Shown here: positions 14,201 through 23,015 of the stretch, one piece after another
Position numbering within the stretch: position 1 is the first letter of the stretch
Layout of the letters: each line of letters starts with the position of its first letter
Assembly (NCBI GenBank): GCA_012271135.1
Contig: JAAXGZ010000041.1
Coordinates: forward strand, 23,746 to 87,745
Length of the DNA: 64,000 bases
Source: Caldilineales bacterium
GTDB taxonomy: Bacteria; Chloroflexota; Anaerolineae; Caldilineales; Caldilineaceae
Direction of reading: 5' to 3'
Notes under the pieces: generated by a model
Databases searched by the model: none
Told to the model about the DNA's origin: nothing
The model's input: only the letters and a program-made list of their open reading frames with translations
Program-made: the position numbers and the translations under genes

Positions 14201-17200
14201 TGGCGCGCATGGGCGAGGCCTATCCGGTGGAGCTGGCGGTTGTCGGCATCGACGGAGCCCCGGTGGCCGGAGCGGAAATCATTGTCGAAGCAGCGCTCCA
14301 GGGCATCAATCAGGGTTTCCGGCTGCCAGAGGACGCGGACGAGGTGCACTCCTGCGCGCTTGTCTCCGGCCTTGAACCAGTGTTCTGCAGCCTGAAGTTC
14401 GCCAGCAGCGGCCAGTGGCACATCAACATCACCGTGCGCGATGCCCAGAATCGTCCGAACCTGACCCGCCTCGAACGGTGGGTGTTCGGCTCCGGCCTCA
14501 TCCCGGTCACCGACCGGCCGGAATACGTCCAGCTGGTGGCGGACCGCGATGCCTACCAGCCCGGAGACACTGCCCGGGTGATGGTGGTTCCGCCGTTCAC
14601 TCCGGCCTACGGCCTGTATGTCACCAATCGGTCCGGGATCGTGGAGGCAAAGCCGCTGGCCATCGAGACGGATCAGACCATGTTGGAGATCCCAATTACG
14701 GATCGGCACTACCCGAACCTGCATGTGCAAGTGTTCCTGTCCGGTGCCGGTGCCGGCAACGGATGGCCGACGATGGCCACCGGTTCGGCCGACCTGGCCG
14801 TGCCACCCCGGGCTCGGGAACTTCAAGTAGGCTTGAGCCTTGTGGCCGACACGGTGGGACCGGGTTCCGAGGCCGCGGTGGAAGTACGGGTACGCGATGC
14901 CGACGGCAATCCGGTGGCGAATGCCCCCGTAACCCTGCTGGTGGTCGACGAGGCCATTCTGGCCTTGGCGGCCTACACCCACGGCAACCCCATGGATTCC
15001 TTCTACCGCCACCGGTATCCGTCCCTGTCCACCTACCGGTTGCGCCACTACTTCAAGTCTCCCGCGGCCATTTCCGCAATGGGCCTTGGCGGTTACGGTG
15101 GGGAAATGTTGGAGGAGATGACGGTTGCTGAAGAATCAGCAGTCGCGGCCCGAGCGACGGGTGCGCCCATGCTGGCGATGACCATGGCGGACTCTGCCGA
15201 CGAGGCTGCGATGGACGCCGGCGGTACAGCCACCGACGGCGCGGACATGACGGCCGCGGTGCGCACGGACTTCCGGCCGCTGGCCGTGTTCGCCACCGAT
15301 GGCACCACAAACGCCGAGGGTGTTCTGTCACAGGCCTGGACCATGCCGGATACCGTCGGCCGCTACCGGGTCGTGGCAATCGCCACTTCCGGTGAACAGC
15401 ACTTCGGCAAGGGCGAGACCTCCCTGACAGCCAGTCTGCCGCTGCAAATCCGAACCCAATGGCCCAGATTTCTCAATTTCGGCGATCGGGCCACGCTGCC
15501 CCTGCTGGTCGAAAACCCGGCCTCCGCGGATCTGGATGTAACCCTGGTGCTGCAAAGCGATTTTCTGTCGCTGGCCCGCGCCACCGAGTCGGGCCTGGCC
15601 GCGGACGGGTATACATTTGCCATACCCGCCCACAGCCGGCGCCTGGTGGAGATTCCGGCCCATGCTAACGAAACCGGTACTGCCCGGCTACAGGTCAGCG
15701 TCTTCAATGATGCACACCAGGATCATGTCCTGGAGGAACTGCCGATCTATCGGCCGGCTGCCCACCAGGGGTTCGCCACCTACGGCGTGGTCGATGATGC
15801 ACCGGCGATGCATGCGTTGCGGGTCCCACCGGATGTCCTGCCCGGCTTCGGCCAATTTTCGGTGACGATCTCGTCCACACAGTTGCAGATACTGGTGGAC
15901 AGCTACCGGTCCCTGCGCGAGGTGCCCTGGGAGGATCCGTCCTCGCTGTCCGCCGCGATTCTGGCGAATACGTCCGTGCGGGATGTCCTGTATGCCTTTG
16001 CCGTCCCCGGTCTGCCGACCCCACGCGCAGCAGACCAGGAAATTCAGAACCACATCAATACGCTCCTTGAATACCAGAACATGGACGGAGGGTTCCCCTG
16101 GTGGCGCAAGGGCCGACCTTCCCGCGTGTACGTGTCGGTACAGGCCATCCATGCCCTGGTCCAGGCCCGCAACGATGGCTATCGGGTAGACATGGAAGCC
16201 ATGGACAGGGGTCTGGACTACTTGCGCAACATCCGCCAGGCCTTCGAGCCTGGGGTCGGTCCCGAAACCCAGCGCCTGATCAGCGCCTATGCCCTATGGG
16301 TTCGATCACTGGCCGATGACGTTGACAGTGCCTGGGCCAGCCGTCTCCTGGCCGAAGCCCCTTGGGCCGAACACCCTCTGGAGGTGCTCGGCTGGTCGAT
16401 GCTGGTCCTGGCACGCGATCCGAGCGCTGCGGAGGAGGTGGCGGACCTGCTGCGGTTCGTGCTGAACCGGGTGGAGGAGACATCCGGCAGGGCATCCTTC
16501 ATCCAAGGCTATCGGGAGACCGACGGGTACACCGTGTTCCAGTCGTCGCGCAGGGGCGAGGGCGCGCTGCTGCAGGCGGTCATGACGGTTGATCCTGATT
16601 CGGATGTGATCCCCAAGATCGTGTCCGGCATGCTGGCTGGCCTGAATCGCCACGGGTATTGGGGTGCTCCCATCGACAACCTTTCCCTGCTGCTCGCCAT
16701 GAACCAGTACTTCCGGCAATACGAGGCGGACGAACCGAACTTCACTGCCAACGTCTGGCTGGACGAAACCCTGGTCTTCAGCGAGGAATTCCGGGGCCGG
16801 TCAACCACAACCGATCAGCTGGACCTGCCCATGGCCTGGCTGATGGAACAGGCTCCGGAACGGATCCACACCGCCAGGGACGGAACCGGACGGCTGTACT
16901 ACCGGTTGGGTTTGCAATATGTCCCCGAGGACATCCGGCTGGACAGTCTGGACCGCGGCTTCACGGTACTGCGCACCTTTGCGCCCATCGACGACGAACA
17001 GGATGTTTGGCAGGATGCGGATGGGGTTTGGCATATTCGGCTGGGATCGCGGGTGCGCGTGGAAACCACCCTGGTGACCCCCGGCCCCCGGACGCACGTG
17101 CGGTTGTCGGTGCCGCTGCCGGCCGGTCTGGAAGCCATCAACTCGGCCTTGGCCGGTTCACAACCAATCGAGGATCCCAACCGGGACGCATCCGGACGCA

Positions 17201-17445
17201 GCTGGTGGTACTGGCGCTGGTACGATCATGATCAACTGCTGTCGGAACGGGCGCTGATAAATTCGGCTCGGATTTATGGCGGAGTCTACAGTTACGCGGT
17301 GATTGCCGAGGCGACAACGGCGGGAGCGTTCCAGGTTCCCCCGGCTCATGCCGAGGAGATTTACGCACCCGAGACCTTCGGCCACAGCTCCGGGGATATT
17401 GTGATGGTCGAACCAGTATCTGCAACGGAGGCGAATGGCGAATGA
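11266..17445 (+). CDS. Alpha-2-macroglobulin-like lipoprotein without thioester
   Basis: This 2059-residue giant protein begins with a lipoprotein signal (lipobox L34-T-A-C37). GTG 11266 has AGAGG eight bases upstream; ATG 11317 would give a shorter, more usual signal peptide. The body follows the bacterial alpha-2-macroglobulin plan: N-terminal Ig-like domains, the MG domain with DRNLYQPGE, a bait-like region, the A2M domain (FATDGTTNAEG, GRYRVVAIAT) and the alpha/alpha-toroid. At the start of the toroid, where thioester forms carry CxEQ, this protein reads PWEDPSSL (about residue 1553), so it cannot trap proteases covalently. A Met/Ala-rich low-complexity stretch lies near 1290-1330. The usual partner pbpC is not adjacent. 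It overlaps the next gene by four bases (ATGA). Confidence 0.9.
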   Translation: MTEDTPSPTTSPHRSAAMRNGWLPIALCLIALCLTACQSVDRGTGEVAYSSVVAEPRASAVSAELEVRVREVFVGAGLDTGLRVSVSEHGGPGAQPAPRLASTVQLSHAELLEALEALPVLAVNDDSGTGVLLPTQRREPPVHAGVRPSVFPPEATADRSPPGVEALSVLRHAPEGEVALAPNVSLTFSRPMVPISSQAVVADQDLPVELSPQPDGEWMWLGTQTLLFQPTGRMPGATRYTVRVPGTVADVTDARLEAEFVWEFETEPLKLLEVWPSNNARDPGRLDTPIVLGFNQAIDEAALKPYLNLLVGGRTLEFSILRSHLHRLPDAARSMLERYPDDRTLVLQPRQSLPAGTTVTVALQTLAPSAEGPLPTTQVQRFSFRTRGEFRLEDVYCSCRPGEPFLVWFNHELDAESVTSDLIRVDPPLPGGVVEVGWGSMSIRGETRANTTYTLTLLPGLRDTFGQMLSKPQTARVHVGEQGRFLFAPHVMEVLSPDHDGRFQIVSANLPRVRLLGYRVEPHDWPAFLAAREFLWESPGAADQLLEREPVIDQTLHLETSADGLTVTTLDLKPWLRDGKGHLAFVLVQPALLPWDIENHPVWVQSTKLALDAYADSRQLVALATDLASGSPIAGVSLKLQPQGVTARTDAAGKAVFNLSGQGTRQSEGRRGGAALWLEARMGDDLALLPQSVWSEWETRWHWSGDERRLQWHLITDRNLYQPGEQVTVRGWLREVQYAPDGDVGYYSPSGRVVRVNWQAYDSRGNELKSGRANLDIEVDGGFVFDFPVPEDANSGRGWIEMRADPDHGVDSGWASLEYRIEEFRRPEFEVRVTGPATDVWLGSEMLFEAGAGYYGGGALDGADVTWRIGGSQAAYSPPGWDRYQFGLDRWLPWRHGFGFDSEPMWDAADAEADSLTGSLDVRGQHGVVVLAEAELPVPYAVTARATVQDLSRQTQTGSSQVLVHPASLYVGARTDSDLARMGEAYPVELAVVGIDGAPVAGAEIIVEAALQGINQGFRLPEDADEVHSCALVSGLEPVFCSLKFASSGQWHINITVRDAQNRPNLTRLERWVFGSGLIPVTDRPEYVQLVADRDAYQPGDTARVMVVPPFTPAYGLYVTNRSGIVEAKPLAIETDQTMLEIPITDRHYPNLHVQVFLSGAGAGNGWPTMATGSADLAVPPRARELQVGLSLVADTVGPGSEAAVEVRVRDADGNPVANAPVTLLVVDEAILALAAYTHGNPMDSFYRHRYPSLSTYRLRHYFKSPAAISAMGLGGYGGEMLEEMTVAEESAVAARATGAPMLAMTMADSADEAAMDAGGTATDGADMTAAVRTDFRPLAVFATDGTTNAEGVLSQAWTMPDTVGRYRVVAIATSGEQHFGKGETSLTASLPLQIRTQWPRFLNFGDRATLPLLVENPASADLDVTLVLQSDFLSLARATESGLAADGYTFAIPAHSRRLVEIPAHANETGTARLQVSVFNDAHQDHVLEELPIYRPAAHQGFATYGVVDDAPAMHALRVPPDVLPGFGQFSVTISSTQLQILVDSYRSLREVPWEDPSSLSAAILANTSVRDVLYAFAVPGLPTPRAADQEIQNHINTLLEYQNMDGGFPWWRKGRPSRVYVSVQAIHALVQARNDGYRVDMEAMDRGLDYLRNIRQAFEPGVGPETQRLISAYALWVRSLADDVDSAWASRLLAEAPWAEHPLEVLGWSMLVLARDPSAAEEVADLLRFVLNRVEETSGRASFIQGYRETDGYTVFQSSRRGEGALLQAVMTVDPDSDVIPKIVSGMLAGLNRHGYWGAPIDNLSLLLAMNQYFRQYEADEPNFTANVWLDETLVFSEEFRGRSTTTDQLDLPMAWLMEQAPERIHTARDGTGRLYYRLGLQYVPEDIRLDSLDRGFTVLRTFAPIDDEQDVWQDADGVWHIRLGSRVRVETTLVTPGPRTHVRLSVPLPAGLEAINSALAGSQPIEDPNRDASGRSWWYWRWYDHDQLLSERALINSARIYGGVYSYAVIAEATTAGAFQVPPAHAEEIYAPETFGHSSGDIVMVEPVSATEANGE

Positions 17446-18314
17446 CATGGCAGTTTGAACAGCTGGCCAAGCTGGACGGCATCACCGAGGGTCCCCTGTG
17501 GATCAACGACATGCTGTTCTTCACGCACATTGCGGGCAACCGCATCATGCAGTACCAGCCTGGCAGCGGGGTCGGCGAAGTGTGTGGCGGTACGGAAGCC
17601 AGCAACGGCTTGATGGCCGACCGTGCAGGCAACATCTATGTCTGCGTGGGTGGCGGCCGCCGGATTGCCCGGCATCACCACGAACGCGGGCTTGAGGACC
17701 TGTGCAACGAACTGGATGGTAAGCGCCTAAACAGTCCCAACGATCTGGCCATTGACATCCAGGGTCGTATCTGGTTCACCGATCCCCGTTACGGGGATTA
17801 CCGGGACGACATGGAACTGGACCACGAGTCGGTACTGCGCTTGACCCAGGGACCGGACGGTGCCTGGGCCTGCGAACGGATGACGTTCGACACGACTTCG
17901 CCCAACGGCATTCTGCTGTCCCCGGACGAATCAACCCTCTACGTGGCCGAAAGCAAGTACGGTGTTGGTCAGAGCCGCGATCTGCGGGCTTATCCCGTGC
18001 TGGACGACGGTAGCCTAGGCGTCGTCCAATTCCTGCACAACTTCTATCCCCACCGGGGAATCGACGGCATGTGCCTGGATAGCGAGGGCAACATCGTGGC
18101 CACCGCGGGCTGGGAGGAAAGCGGTCCCGGGGGCATGATTTACGTGTTCACGCCCCAAGGACGAGTGCTTGAAACCCATCCCCTGCCCTGCAATCGACCG
18201 ACCAACTGCACGTTCGGTGGTGCGGAACTGAACGAGCTGTTCGTAACCTCGTCGGAGGGCCACCTGTTGCACGCCCGGACTGATAGGACTGGCTATCTGC
18301 CTTACTTGGCCTGA
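17442..18314 (+). CDS. SMP-30/gluconolactonase family protein
   Basis: This 290-residue six-bladed propeller-type protein belongs to a family that hydrolyses sugar lactones or related esters with one divalent metal. Expected metal ligands are present: E16 in ITEGPLW, N100 in SPNDLAID and D162 in LSPDESTLYVAES. No signal peptide is seen. Its ATG overlaps the stop of the macroglobulin gene by four bases, though the functions seem unrelated. The substrate is unknown; neighbours of the PhyH and creatininase families suggest a small catabolic set. Confidence 0.9.
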   Translation: MTWQFEQLAKLDGITEGPLWINDMLFFTHIAGNRIMQYQPGSGVGEVCGGTEASNGLMADRAGNIYVCVGGGRRIARHHHERGLEDLCNELDGKRLNSPNDLAIDIQGRIWFTDPRYGDYRDDMELDHESVLRLTQGPDGAWACERMTFDTTSPNGILLSPDESTLYVAESKYGVGQSRDLRAYPVLDDGSLGVVQFLHNFYPHRGIDGMCLDSEGNIVATAGWEESGPGGMIYVFTPQGRVLETHPLPCNRPTNCTFGGAELNELFVTSSEGHLLHARTDRTGYLPYLA

Positions 18315-18378
18315 TCCTGTTCCGGCCGCACGGTATTGCCACAGGGTTGGCACAGACCACCAAGGAGCTTCAGACCCC

Positions 18379-19158
18379 ATGCTGGATTCCCAAGACATTT
18401 CCTTTTTCGAGGGCAACGGCTTTTTGCATATTCCGGAAGTCTTCACCTCGGAAGAGACGCAGGAGCTGTCGGACGAACTGGATCGGCTTGTGGCTGAGTG
18501 GGCCCTGACCAGCCCAGGTTGGGAGGGCAACTGGCGCAACATCTACATGGACCCCGATGTAGCCAAACAATCCAAGCTCACGGCCATGCACGACCTCCAG
18601 TTCTACTCGGAGGTCTGGTTCCGCGGCATCACGAACCCGAGGTTGGTGGACGCAGTGAGCGACCTCATTGGTCCGAACGTCGAACTGCACCACTCCACAT
18701 TGCATATCAAGCCGCCGCAGAGCGGCCATCCGTTCCCGATGCACCAGGACAGTCCCTTCTACCCCCACCGGGCCAAGGGTTTCGTGGATGTGCTGGTGCA
18801 CCTAGACGACACCAACGAGGAGAATGGGGAGATCCGCTTCCTGGCCGGCAGCCACAAGCAGGGTGCCTTGGAGCACCTGACTGCGGAAGGCGTCTACTAC
18901 TACTTGCCACCCGACGACTATCGCCTGACGGATACGGTGCCGGTACCTGCAAGGAAGGGAGATGTCGTAGCCTTCCACCTGTGGACGGTCCACGGGTCCT
19001 ACATCAACCGGACCAACCAACCGAGACGGCTGGTGCGGATTGGATTCAGGGATCCGCAGAACCCCCAGGTCGCCGGCCAAAGCTTTCAGCGGCCCAACCT
19101 CCTGTTGAAGGGGTATCGCGACCGGGCGGAGGGCCAGGAGCTGTTGCGGAACAGTTGA
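18379..19158 (+). CDS. Phytanoyl-CoA dioxygenase (PhyH) family protein
   Basis: This 259-residue member of the Fe(II)/2-oxoglutarate oxygenase family has the iron triad visible as H122-x-D124 in MHQDSPFY and H205 in WTVHGSYINRT, followed by an Arg-rich strand (PRRLVRIGF) that can bind 2-oxoglutarate. The N-terminal FFEGNGFLHIPEVF is typical of the family. A ribosome site (AAGGAG) lies upstream of the ATG. Such genes are abundant in marine and sponge-associated bacteria and usually hydroxylate small molecules; the substrate here is unknown. Confidence 0.92.
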   Translation: MLDSQDISFFEGNGFLHIPEVFTSEETQELSDELDRLVAEWALTSPGWEGNWRNIYMDPDVAKQSKLTAMHDLQFYSEVWFRGITNPRLVDAVSDLIGPNVELHHSTLHIKPPQSGHPFPMHQDSPFYPHRAKGFVDVLVHLDDTNEENGEIRFLAGSHKQGALEHLTAEGVYYYLPPDDYRLTDTVPVPARKGDVVAFHLWTVHGSYINRTNQPRRLVRIGFRDPQNPQVAGQSFQRPNLLLKGYRDRAEGQELLRNS

Positions 19159-19207
19159 CATCCTCAACCGCAGGTGCAGGCTGGAACACATCCAAGAGGC
19201 ATTTCCC

Positions 19208-19999
19208 ATGATTCTTCAGGAACTGAGCCGAGACGCCATTGCCATGCATGCGCTTCGGGGCACCGCGATTCTGCCGACAGCGTCGATTGAACAACATGGT
19301 CCGCATCTGCCGGTCGGGGTGGATACTTTGCTGTGCTCGGAGGTGGTGCACAGGGCCGTTGCGAAGGCCGAAGAACGGCTTGGACCCAATGCGCTGTTCG
19401 TCGCACCTGTTTTTTCCTGGGGCAACTCCCATCACCATCGGCCGTTCGCGGGCGTGCTGTCACTGGAGAGTGATCAATACATCAGTGCGGTTCACCAAAT
19501 CCTGGAGGGACTGCTGCTGGCCGGTTTCCCGCGGCTTCTCATCATCAACGGCCACGGCGGCAACACGGCTCCCAATCGCATCGTTGCCCAGGACTTCGTG
19601 CACCGGCATGGAAAGCAGGCCGTGACTGGGGCGGCGGACTATTGGGACATCGGGCGGCAGGCGTTGACGGATGCTGGCTTGATCACCAGTGACTTGATCC
19701 CGGGCCATGCCGGCATCTTCGAATCTGCATTGATGAGGGTCGTACGGCCCGATCTGGTTTCCGAGGCCGGGATGGCTGAAACCCGGACTGTGAAATCCGA
19801 GGCAGGACGGGATCCTTGGCACACCGAGGTGCCAGGGGCCTGGGTCGCTGCGGACGGGTATTCGGATCAACCGAGTTTGGGTACTGTCGAACAGGGGCAG
19901 GCCATGCTGGGTGTCTTGGTTGAAAGTGTTGCGGAGGCCATCACCGCCTTCCATCAAGACAATTCGGCATCGGACGCTGAGGTCGTCTGCTGCCAATAG
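19208..19999 (+). CDS. Creatininase family amidohydrolase
   Basis: This 263-residue protein shows the metal-binding signature of the creatininase/MftE/ArfB superfamily: E28 and H30 in SIEQHGPHLP, D39 in VGVDTLL, then the INGHGGN loop around residues 112-118 and PGHAGIFESA. Family members hydrolyse cyclic or linear amides (creatinine, formamides of pyrimidine or flavin pathways, mycofactocin peptide). No mycofactocin or riboflavin gene is nearby, so the substrate stays open. It follows the PhyH gene by 49 bases in the same direction. Confidence 0.92.
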   Translation: MILQELSRDAIAMHALRGTAILPTASIEQHGPHLPVGVDTLLCSEVVHRAVAKAEERLGPNALFVAPVFSWGNSHHHRPFAGVLSLESDQYISAVHQILEGLLLAGFPRLLIINGHGGNTAPNRIVAQDFVHRHGKQAVTGAADYWDIGRQALTDAGLITSDLIPGHAGIFESALMRVVRPDLVSEAGMAETRTVKSEAGRDPWHTEVPGAWVAADGYSDQPSLGTVEQGQAMLGVLVESVAEAITAFHQDNSASDAEVVCCQ

Positions 20000-20095
20000 G
20001 GCAAGGACACTTGATGGCGCATCCCACCGTGGTGTTTCCTGAGCATCAAGGCCCAGGGTTTGCCAGTCAATTCAGCCAAGCGCGGTAGATGCGCC

Positions 20096-21859
20096 ATGAC
20101 ATACAGCGACATGGAAGTCAATTCCCATCTGCAACTGGGCGAAGACGGTTATTGGGAATTCAAACAGGTTGTATTCAAGGGCAACCGGCCGGCCGAACCG
20201 AGACGCGATAGTTGGGAGGACGAAATCACCGCCTTTGCCAATGCAAGCGGGGGAGTGTTGCTGTGTGGAGTCACCGACACCGGAGATGTCGAGGGGATGT
20301 CCCGCGAACAGATGGATGCACTGGAGAAACTCATCGTTGAAGTGTGCTCGGATTCCATACATCCACCCGTCAGGGTGGGCATCTTTCGCCGGACTGCTCC
20401 CAATGGCAGACGATTCCTGAGTGTCGAGGTACCCGAGGGCCATGTCCTTCATGAGAGTTCCGGCGACGCCTTCATCCGGGTTGGTAGCGCCAAGAAGAAG
20501 ATGTCCGGTGAGGAGAGGTTGCGCCTCGCCCAAAGACGCGGGCAGTCCAGTTTCCTGTGGTTCGACAAGCAACCTGTGGAAGGAACCGGATTCGGCACGC
20601 TCGAAGAAGCTCTCTGGAAACCTTTGCTCAGTCCCGAACAACTGTCGGCCCCTGAACTGGCTCTGGAAAAGATGGGATTCCTGGCACCGGATCAGAACCG
20701 AACGGTTCGGGCCACTGTCGCCGGCATCCTCCTATGCAGCAGCTCTCCGGAAAGTTGGCTTCCCAACGCCTACATTACCGCTACCCGTTACAGGGGTGGT
20801 GACAGAGCGTCCGGACAGCTTGACTCCCAGGACATCAGGGGTCCTCTCAACAAGCAAGTCAGGGAAGCCTTGGCTTTCGCCGTCCGCAATATGAGCGTTG
20901 CAGCGCGCAAGGATCCTGCCCGCCAGGATGTTCCCCAGTACAGCGTCAAGGCGCTCTTCGAGGCTTTGGTCAACGCCGTGGTACACCGGGACTACTCCAT
21001 ACGGGGAAGCAGGATCAGGTTGTCCATGTTCGAGGATCGGCTGGAAATCCGGTCTCCCGGTGGTTTGCCCAACAACCTCACTGTCGAGAGCATGGGTGAG
21101 CGGCAGTCTACGCGCAACGAGGTGCTGACCTCGGCACTCGGGAGGATTAATGTCGGCGGCTTGGCAGGAGCGGAGGGACGACGGTTCTTCGTGGAGCGGC
21201 GTGGAGACGGCGTTCCCATCATTCGACGCGAAACCAGGGAACTATGTGGTTCCCTTCCCAACTTCCGACTGGTGGACGAATCGGAGCTGTGTCTCACAAT
21301 TCCCTCAGCGATACAGGAATTCGCGCCTGCGAACACGGTTGTGTCCGTATGGGATCGTTCAGGAAAGCCGTTGGAGGAAGTGGCGGTGTTGGCGCTGTAT
21401 CCGAATAAAACCTGGAAACTTGCCGTCACAGATGCCAGCGGAGAGGCCAGAATTGACCTGTACACTATCAATCTCCCGATGGTCGTTTTTGCAGCTCGGC
21501 AAGGATTTGCCGCCAGACTGGAAAAGGATTGGATTCCCGCACAAAGACCGTTGGCCCTTGCACTGTCGCGCTTGCCCGGCGGTGGCTCCGCCATCTTCCA
21601 GGAAGCTGTCGGCCATATCCCCGGATTGTCGGGAAGGCTGAACCCAATTCGAGACACTCTGGACCGGACCTACTTGTATGCATCCAACATCTCGATCAAC
21701 CAAGGAAAGCAGCAACCTGTCTACTTCGCCTTCAACGAAGATCTGCTTCTCACTGATGTCGACGGCCAAGAGGCGATGGTGCGCATCCTGGATGTGGTGG
21801 GACAGTCAGTTTTGCTGGAGTACCGCCCTCGGTCCGGATTACCGGGCCGCGCCGATTGA
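20096..21859 (+). CDS. AlbA_2 (Schlafen-type) domain protein with GHKL ATPase fold
   Basis: This protein of about 587 residues starts with an AlbA_2/SLFN-like domain (YWEFKQVV, EITAFANASGGVLLCGV, FIRVGSAKKKMS), the usual divergent DNA- or nucleic-acid-binding module. A GHKL ATPase-type domain follows, with ALFEALVNAVVHRDY (N box) and LEIRSPGGLP (G1 box). The last 170 residues are not the usual winged helix: they begin with a carboxypeptidase-regulatory or Ig-like strand set (VWDRSGKPLEEV...TDASGEARIDLY) and end in an unrecognised region. By eye the gene has lower GC and less biased third positions than its neighbours, which suggests transfer. ATG 20096 was preferred to an upstream TTG; no clear ribosome site supports either. 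Confidence 0.8.
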   Translation: MTYSDMEVNSHLQLGEDGYWEFKQVVFKGNRPAEPRRDSWEDEITAFANASGGVLLCGVTDTGDVEGMSREQMDALEKLIVEVCSDSIHPPVRVGIFRRTAPNGRRFLSVEVPEGHVLHESSGDAFIRVGSAKKKMSGEERLRLAQRRGQSSFLWFDKQPVEGTGFGTLEEALWKPLLSPEQLSAPELALEKMGFLAPDQNRTVRATVAGILLCSSSPESWLPNAYITATRYRGGDRASGQLDSQDIRGPLNKQVREALAFAVRNMSVAARKDPARQDVPQYSVKALFEALVNAVVHRDYSIRGSRIRLSMFEDRLEIRSPGGLPNNLTVESMGERQSTRNEVLTSALGRINVGGLAGAEGRRFFVERRGDGVPIIRRETRELCGSLPNFRLVDESELCLTIPSAIQEFAPANTVVSVWDRSGKPLEEVAVLALYPNKTWKLAVTDASGEARIDLYTINLPMVVFAARQGFAARLEKDWIPAQRPLALALSRLPGGGSAIFQEAVGHIPGLSGRLNPIRDTLDRTYLYASNISINQGKQQPVYFAFNEDLLLTDVDGQEAMVRILDVVGQSVLLEYRPRSGLPGRAD

Positions 21860-22154
21860 AGAGCAAGACCTTGGGCAACCAATGCGGCAATGAGGATTGC
21901 TGAAACTAAAAAAGGGACCGATTGATAAGTTAGGGGTTTGGGGATTATTCAGCAGAGTCAGAACCAGAAGCCAATGCCGATGCTGAAATTCCGTCAAATC
22001 CAACGGATCCGCGGGAATAGGACGGCCAACAGCACCAGTCCCACGACTCCCAGACCGAGCCACATCCGAAATTCCGATGAAATGACCAACAGGACCGATT
22101 GTGCGTGAGACAGGACATCTCTGGTCTGTGTCCAGTCTGCTTGGCGGGACAGCT
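21860..22154. other. AT-richer intergenic stretch
   Basis: These 295 bases lie between the convergent AlbA_2-type gene and the first aldo/keto reductase. The first part (CTAAAAAAGGG, GATAAGTTAGGGG) is clearly AT-richer than the window average. No strong terminator hairpin is seen. The only coding signal is a very short hydrophobic frame on the minus strand, listed separately. Confidence 0.5.
21994..22065 (-). CDS. Possible very small hydrophobic peptide
   Basis: This frame encodes 23 residues beginning MWLGLGVVGLVLLAVLF and ending in PRIRWI, i.e. one membrane-spanning helix with a basic tail. An in-frame TTG at 22089 would add eight residues. GGAA lies six bases before the ATG. The peptide pattern (hydrophobic core, positive C-terminus) resembles many small membrane proteins, but a frame this short can arise by chance. 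Confidence 0.25.
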   Translation of the reverse strand: MWLGLGVVGLVLLAVLFPRIRWI

Positions 22155-23015
22155 TTATTCAACGAACAGGGGTGACATCTGGGCAGACGCCATGAGTTCT
22201 TCCATTTCATCGTGGTGGGGAGCACGTCGAAACGTGGAACCGGCCGCCAGTAGGCGGGGCAGCAGATCCAGGTCCCCGGCCGAGTTGAGGAACAAACCGT
22301 CCTGACCCAACACCCAGTGCACCGCGCGGTTGATGTCCGCCTGATTCTCGAACGGTTGGTACCACGTGTTCCGTGACTGGGGCGTTTCGCCCCACGGACC
22401 GCGGGTAACCCCCTTGATGGTCTGGACGGCAACGCCGCGTTCCCGGCACACCGCATTCAGTTGGTTGAAGTCGGAGCGGTACTCTGCGTTGCACCAGAGC
22501 ACATAGTTCCAGGGTAGCAGCACTGAGTCGAACGCAAAGGCTTCAAGGCTGCGTAGGTGCATGCGCGCCACGGTCAAGCCATGGCCGGTGACCCCGATGT
22601 ATCGAACCTTGCCTTCCTTGCGTGCATCGCAGGCCGCCTCCAAGGCCCCGCCGGGAGCCATGGCCTGATCCCATTGTTCTTCGTCCACTAGGTTGTGCAG
22701 CTGGATCAGGTCCAGGCAATCGGTCTGCAACCGCACCAGCGAGCTTTCGATTTCCTCCTTGGCCTTGGTGTAGACACGTCTGCCGGTCTTGGTGGCCAGG
22801 AAGAACTCGTCTCGGTGGTGGTTCATCCAAGGCCCCACACGAAGTTCCGAGTCGCCGTAGGAGGCAGCCGTGTCGATGTGGTTGACGCCGTGGTCCATGA
22901 GCCGCATGAGGAGTCGGTCCGCTGTGGCCTGGTCGCAACGGTTGACGGCAAACGCGCCGAAAATGATGGCGGAACTGTCATGGCCGGTTTGGCCGAACGG
23001 CTGTCTGTGGATCAT
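22155..23015 (-). CDS. Aldo/keto reductase
   Basis: This 286-residue NAD(P)H-dependent reductase has a (beta/alpha)8 barrel. The catalytic tetrad is present: D48 and Y53 in HIDTAASYG, K76 in LATKTGR and H107 in LIQLHNL. It is slightly shorter at the C-terminus than typical members and is not obviously a subfamily I recognise. The ATG at 23015 gives a normal N-terminus; a TTG four codons earlier is possible. It shares orientation with a second, diverged reductase 530 bases upstream. Confidence 0.9.
   Translation of the reverse strand: MIHRQPFGQTGHDSSAIIFGAFAVNRCDQATADRLLMRLMDHGVNHIDTAASYGDSELRVGPWMNHHRDEFFLATKTGRRVYTKAKEEIESSLVRLQTDCLDLIQLHNLVDEEQWDQAMAPGGALEAACDARKEGKVRYIGVTGHGLTVARMHLRSLEAFAFDSVLLPWNYVLWCNAEYRSDFNQLNAVCRERGVAVQTIKGVTRGPWGETPQSRNTWYQPFENQADINRAVHWVLGQDGLFLNSAGDLDLLPRLLAAGSTFRRAPHHDEMEELMASAQMSPLFVE

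Noticed and set aside
12457..15048. Long antisense reading frame of 863 codons
   Set aside because: It is the shadow of the macroglobulin gene in high-GC DNA; it has no recognisable motifs, and the sense frame carries clear domains.
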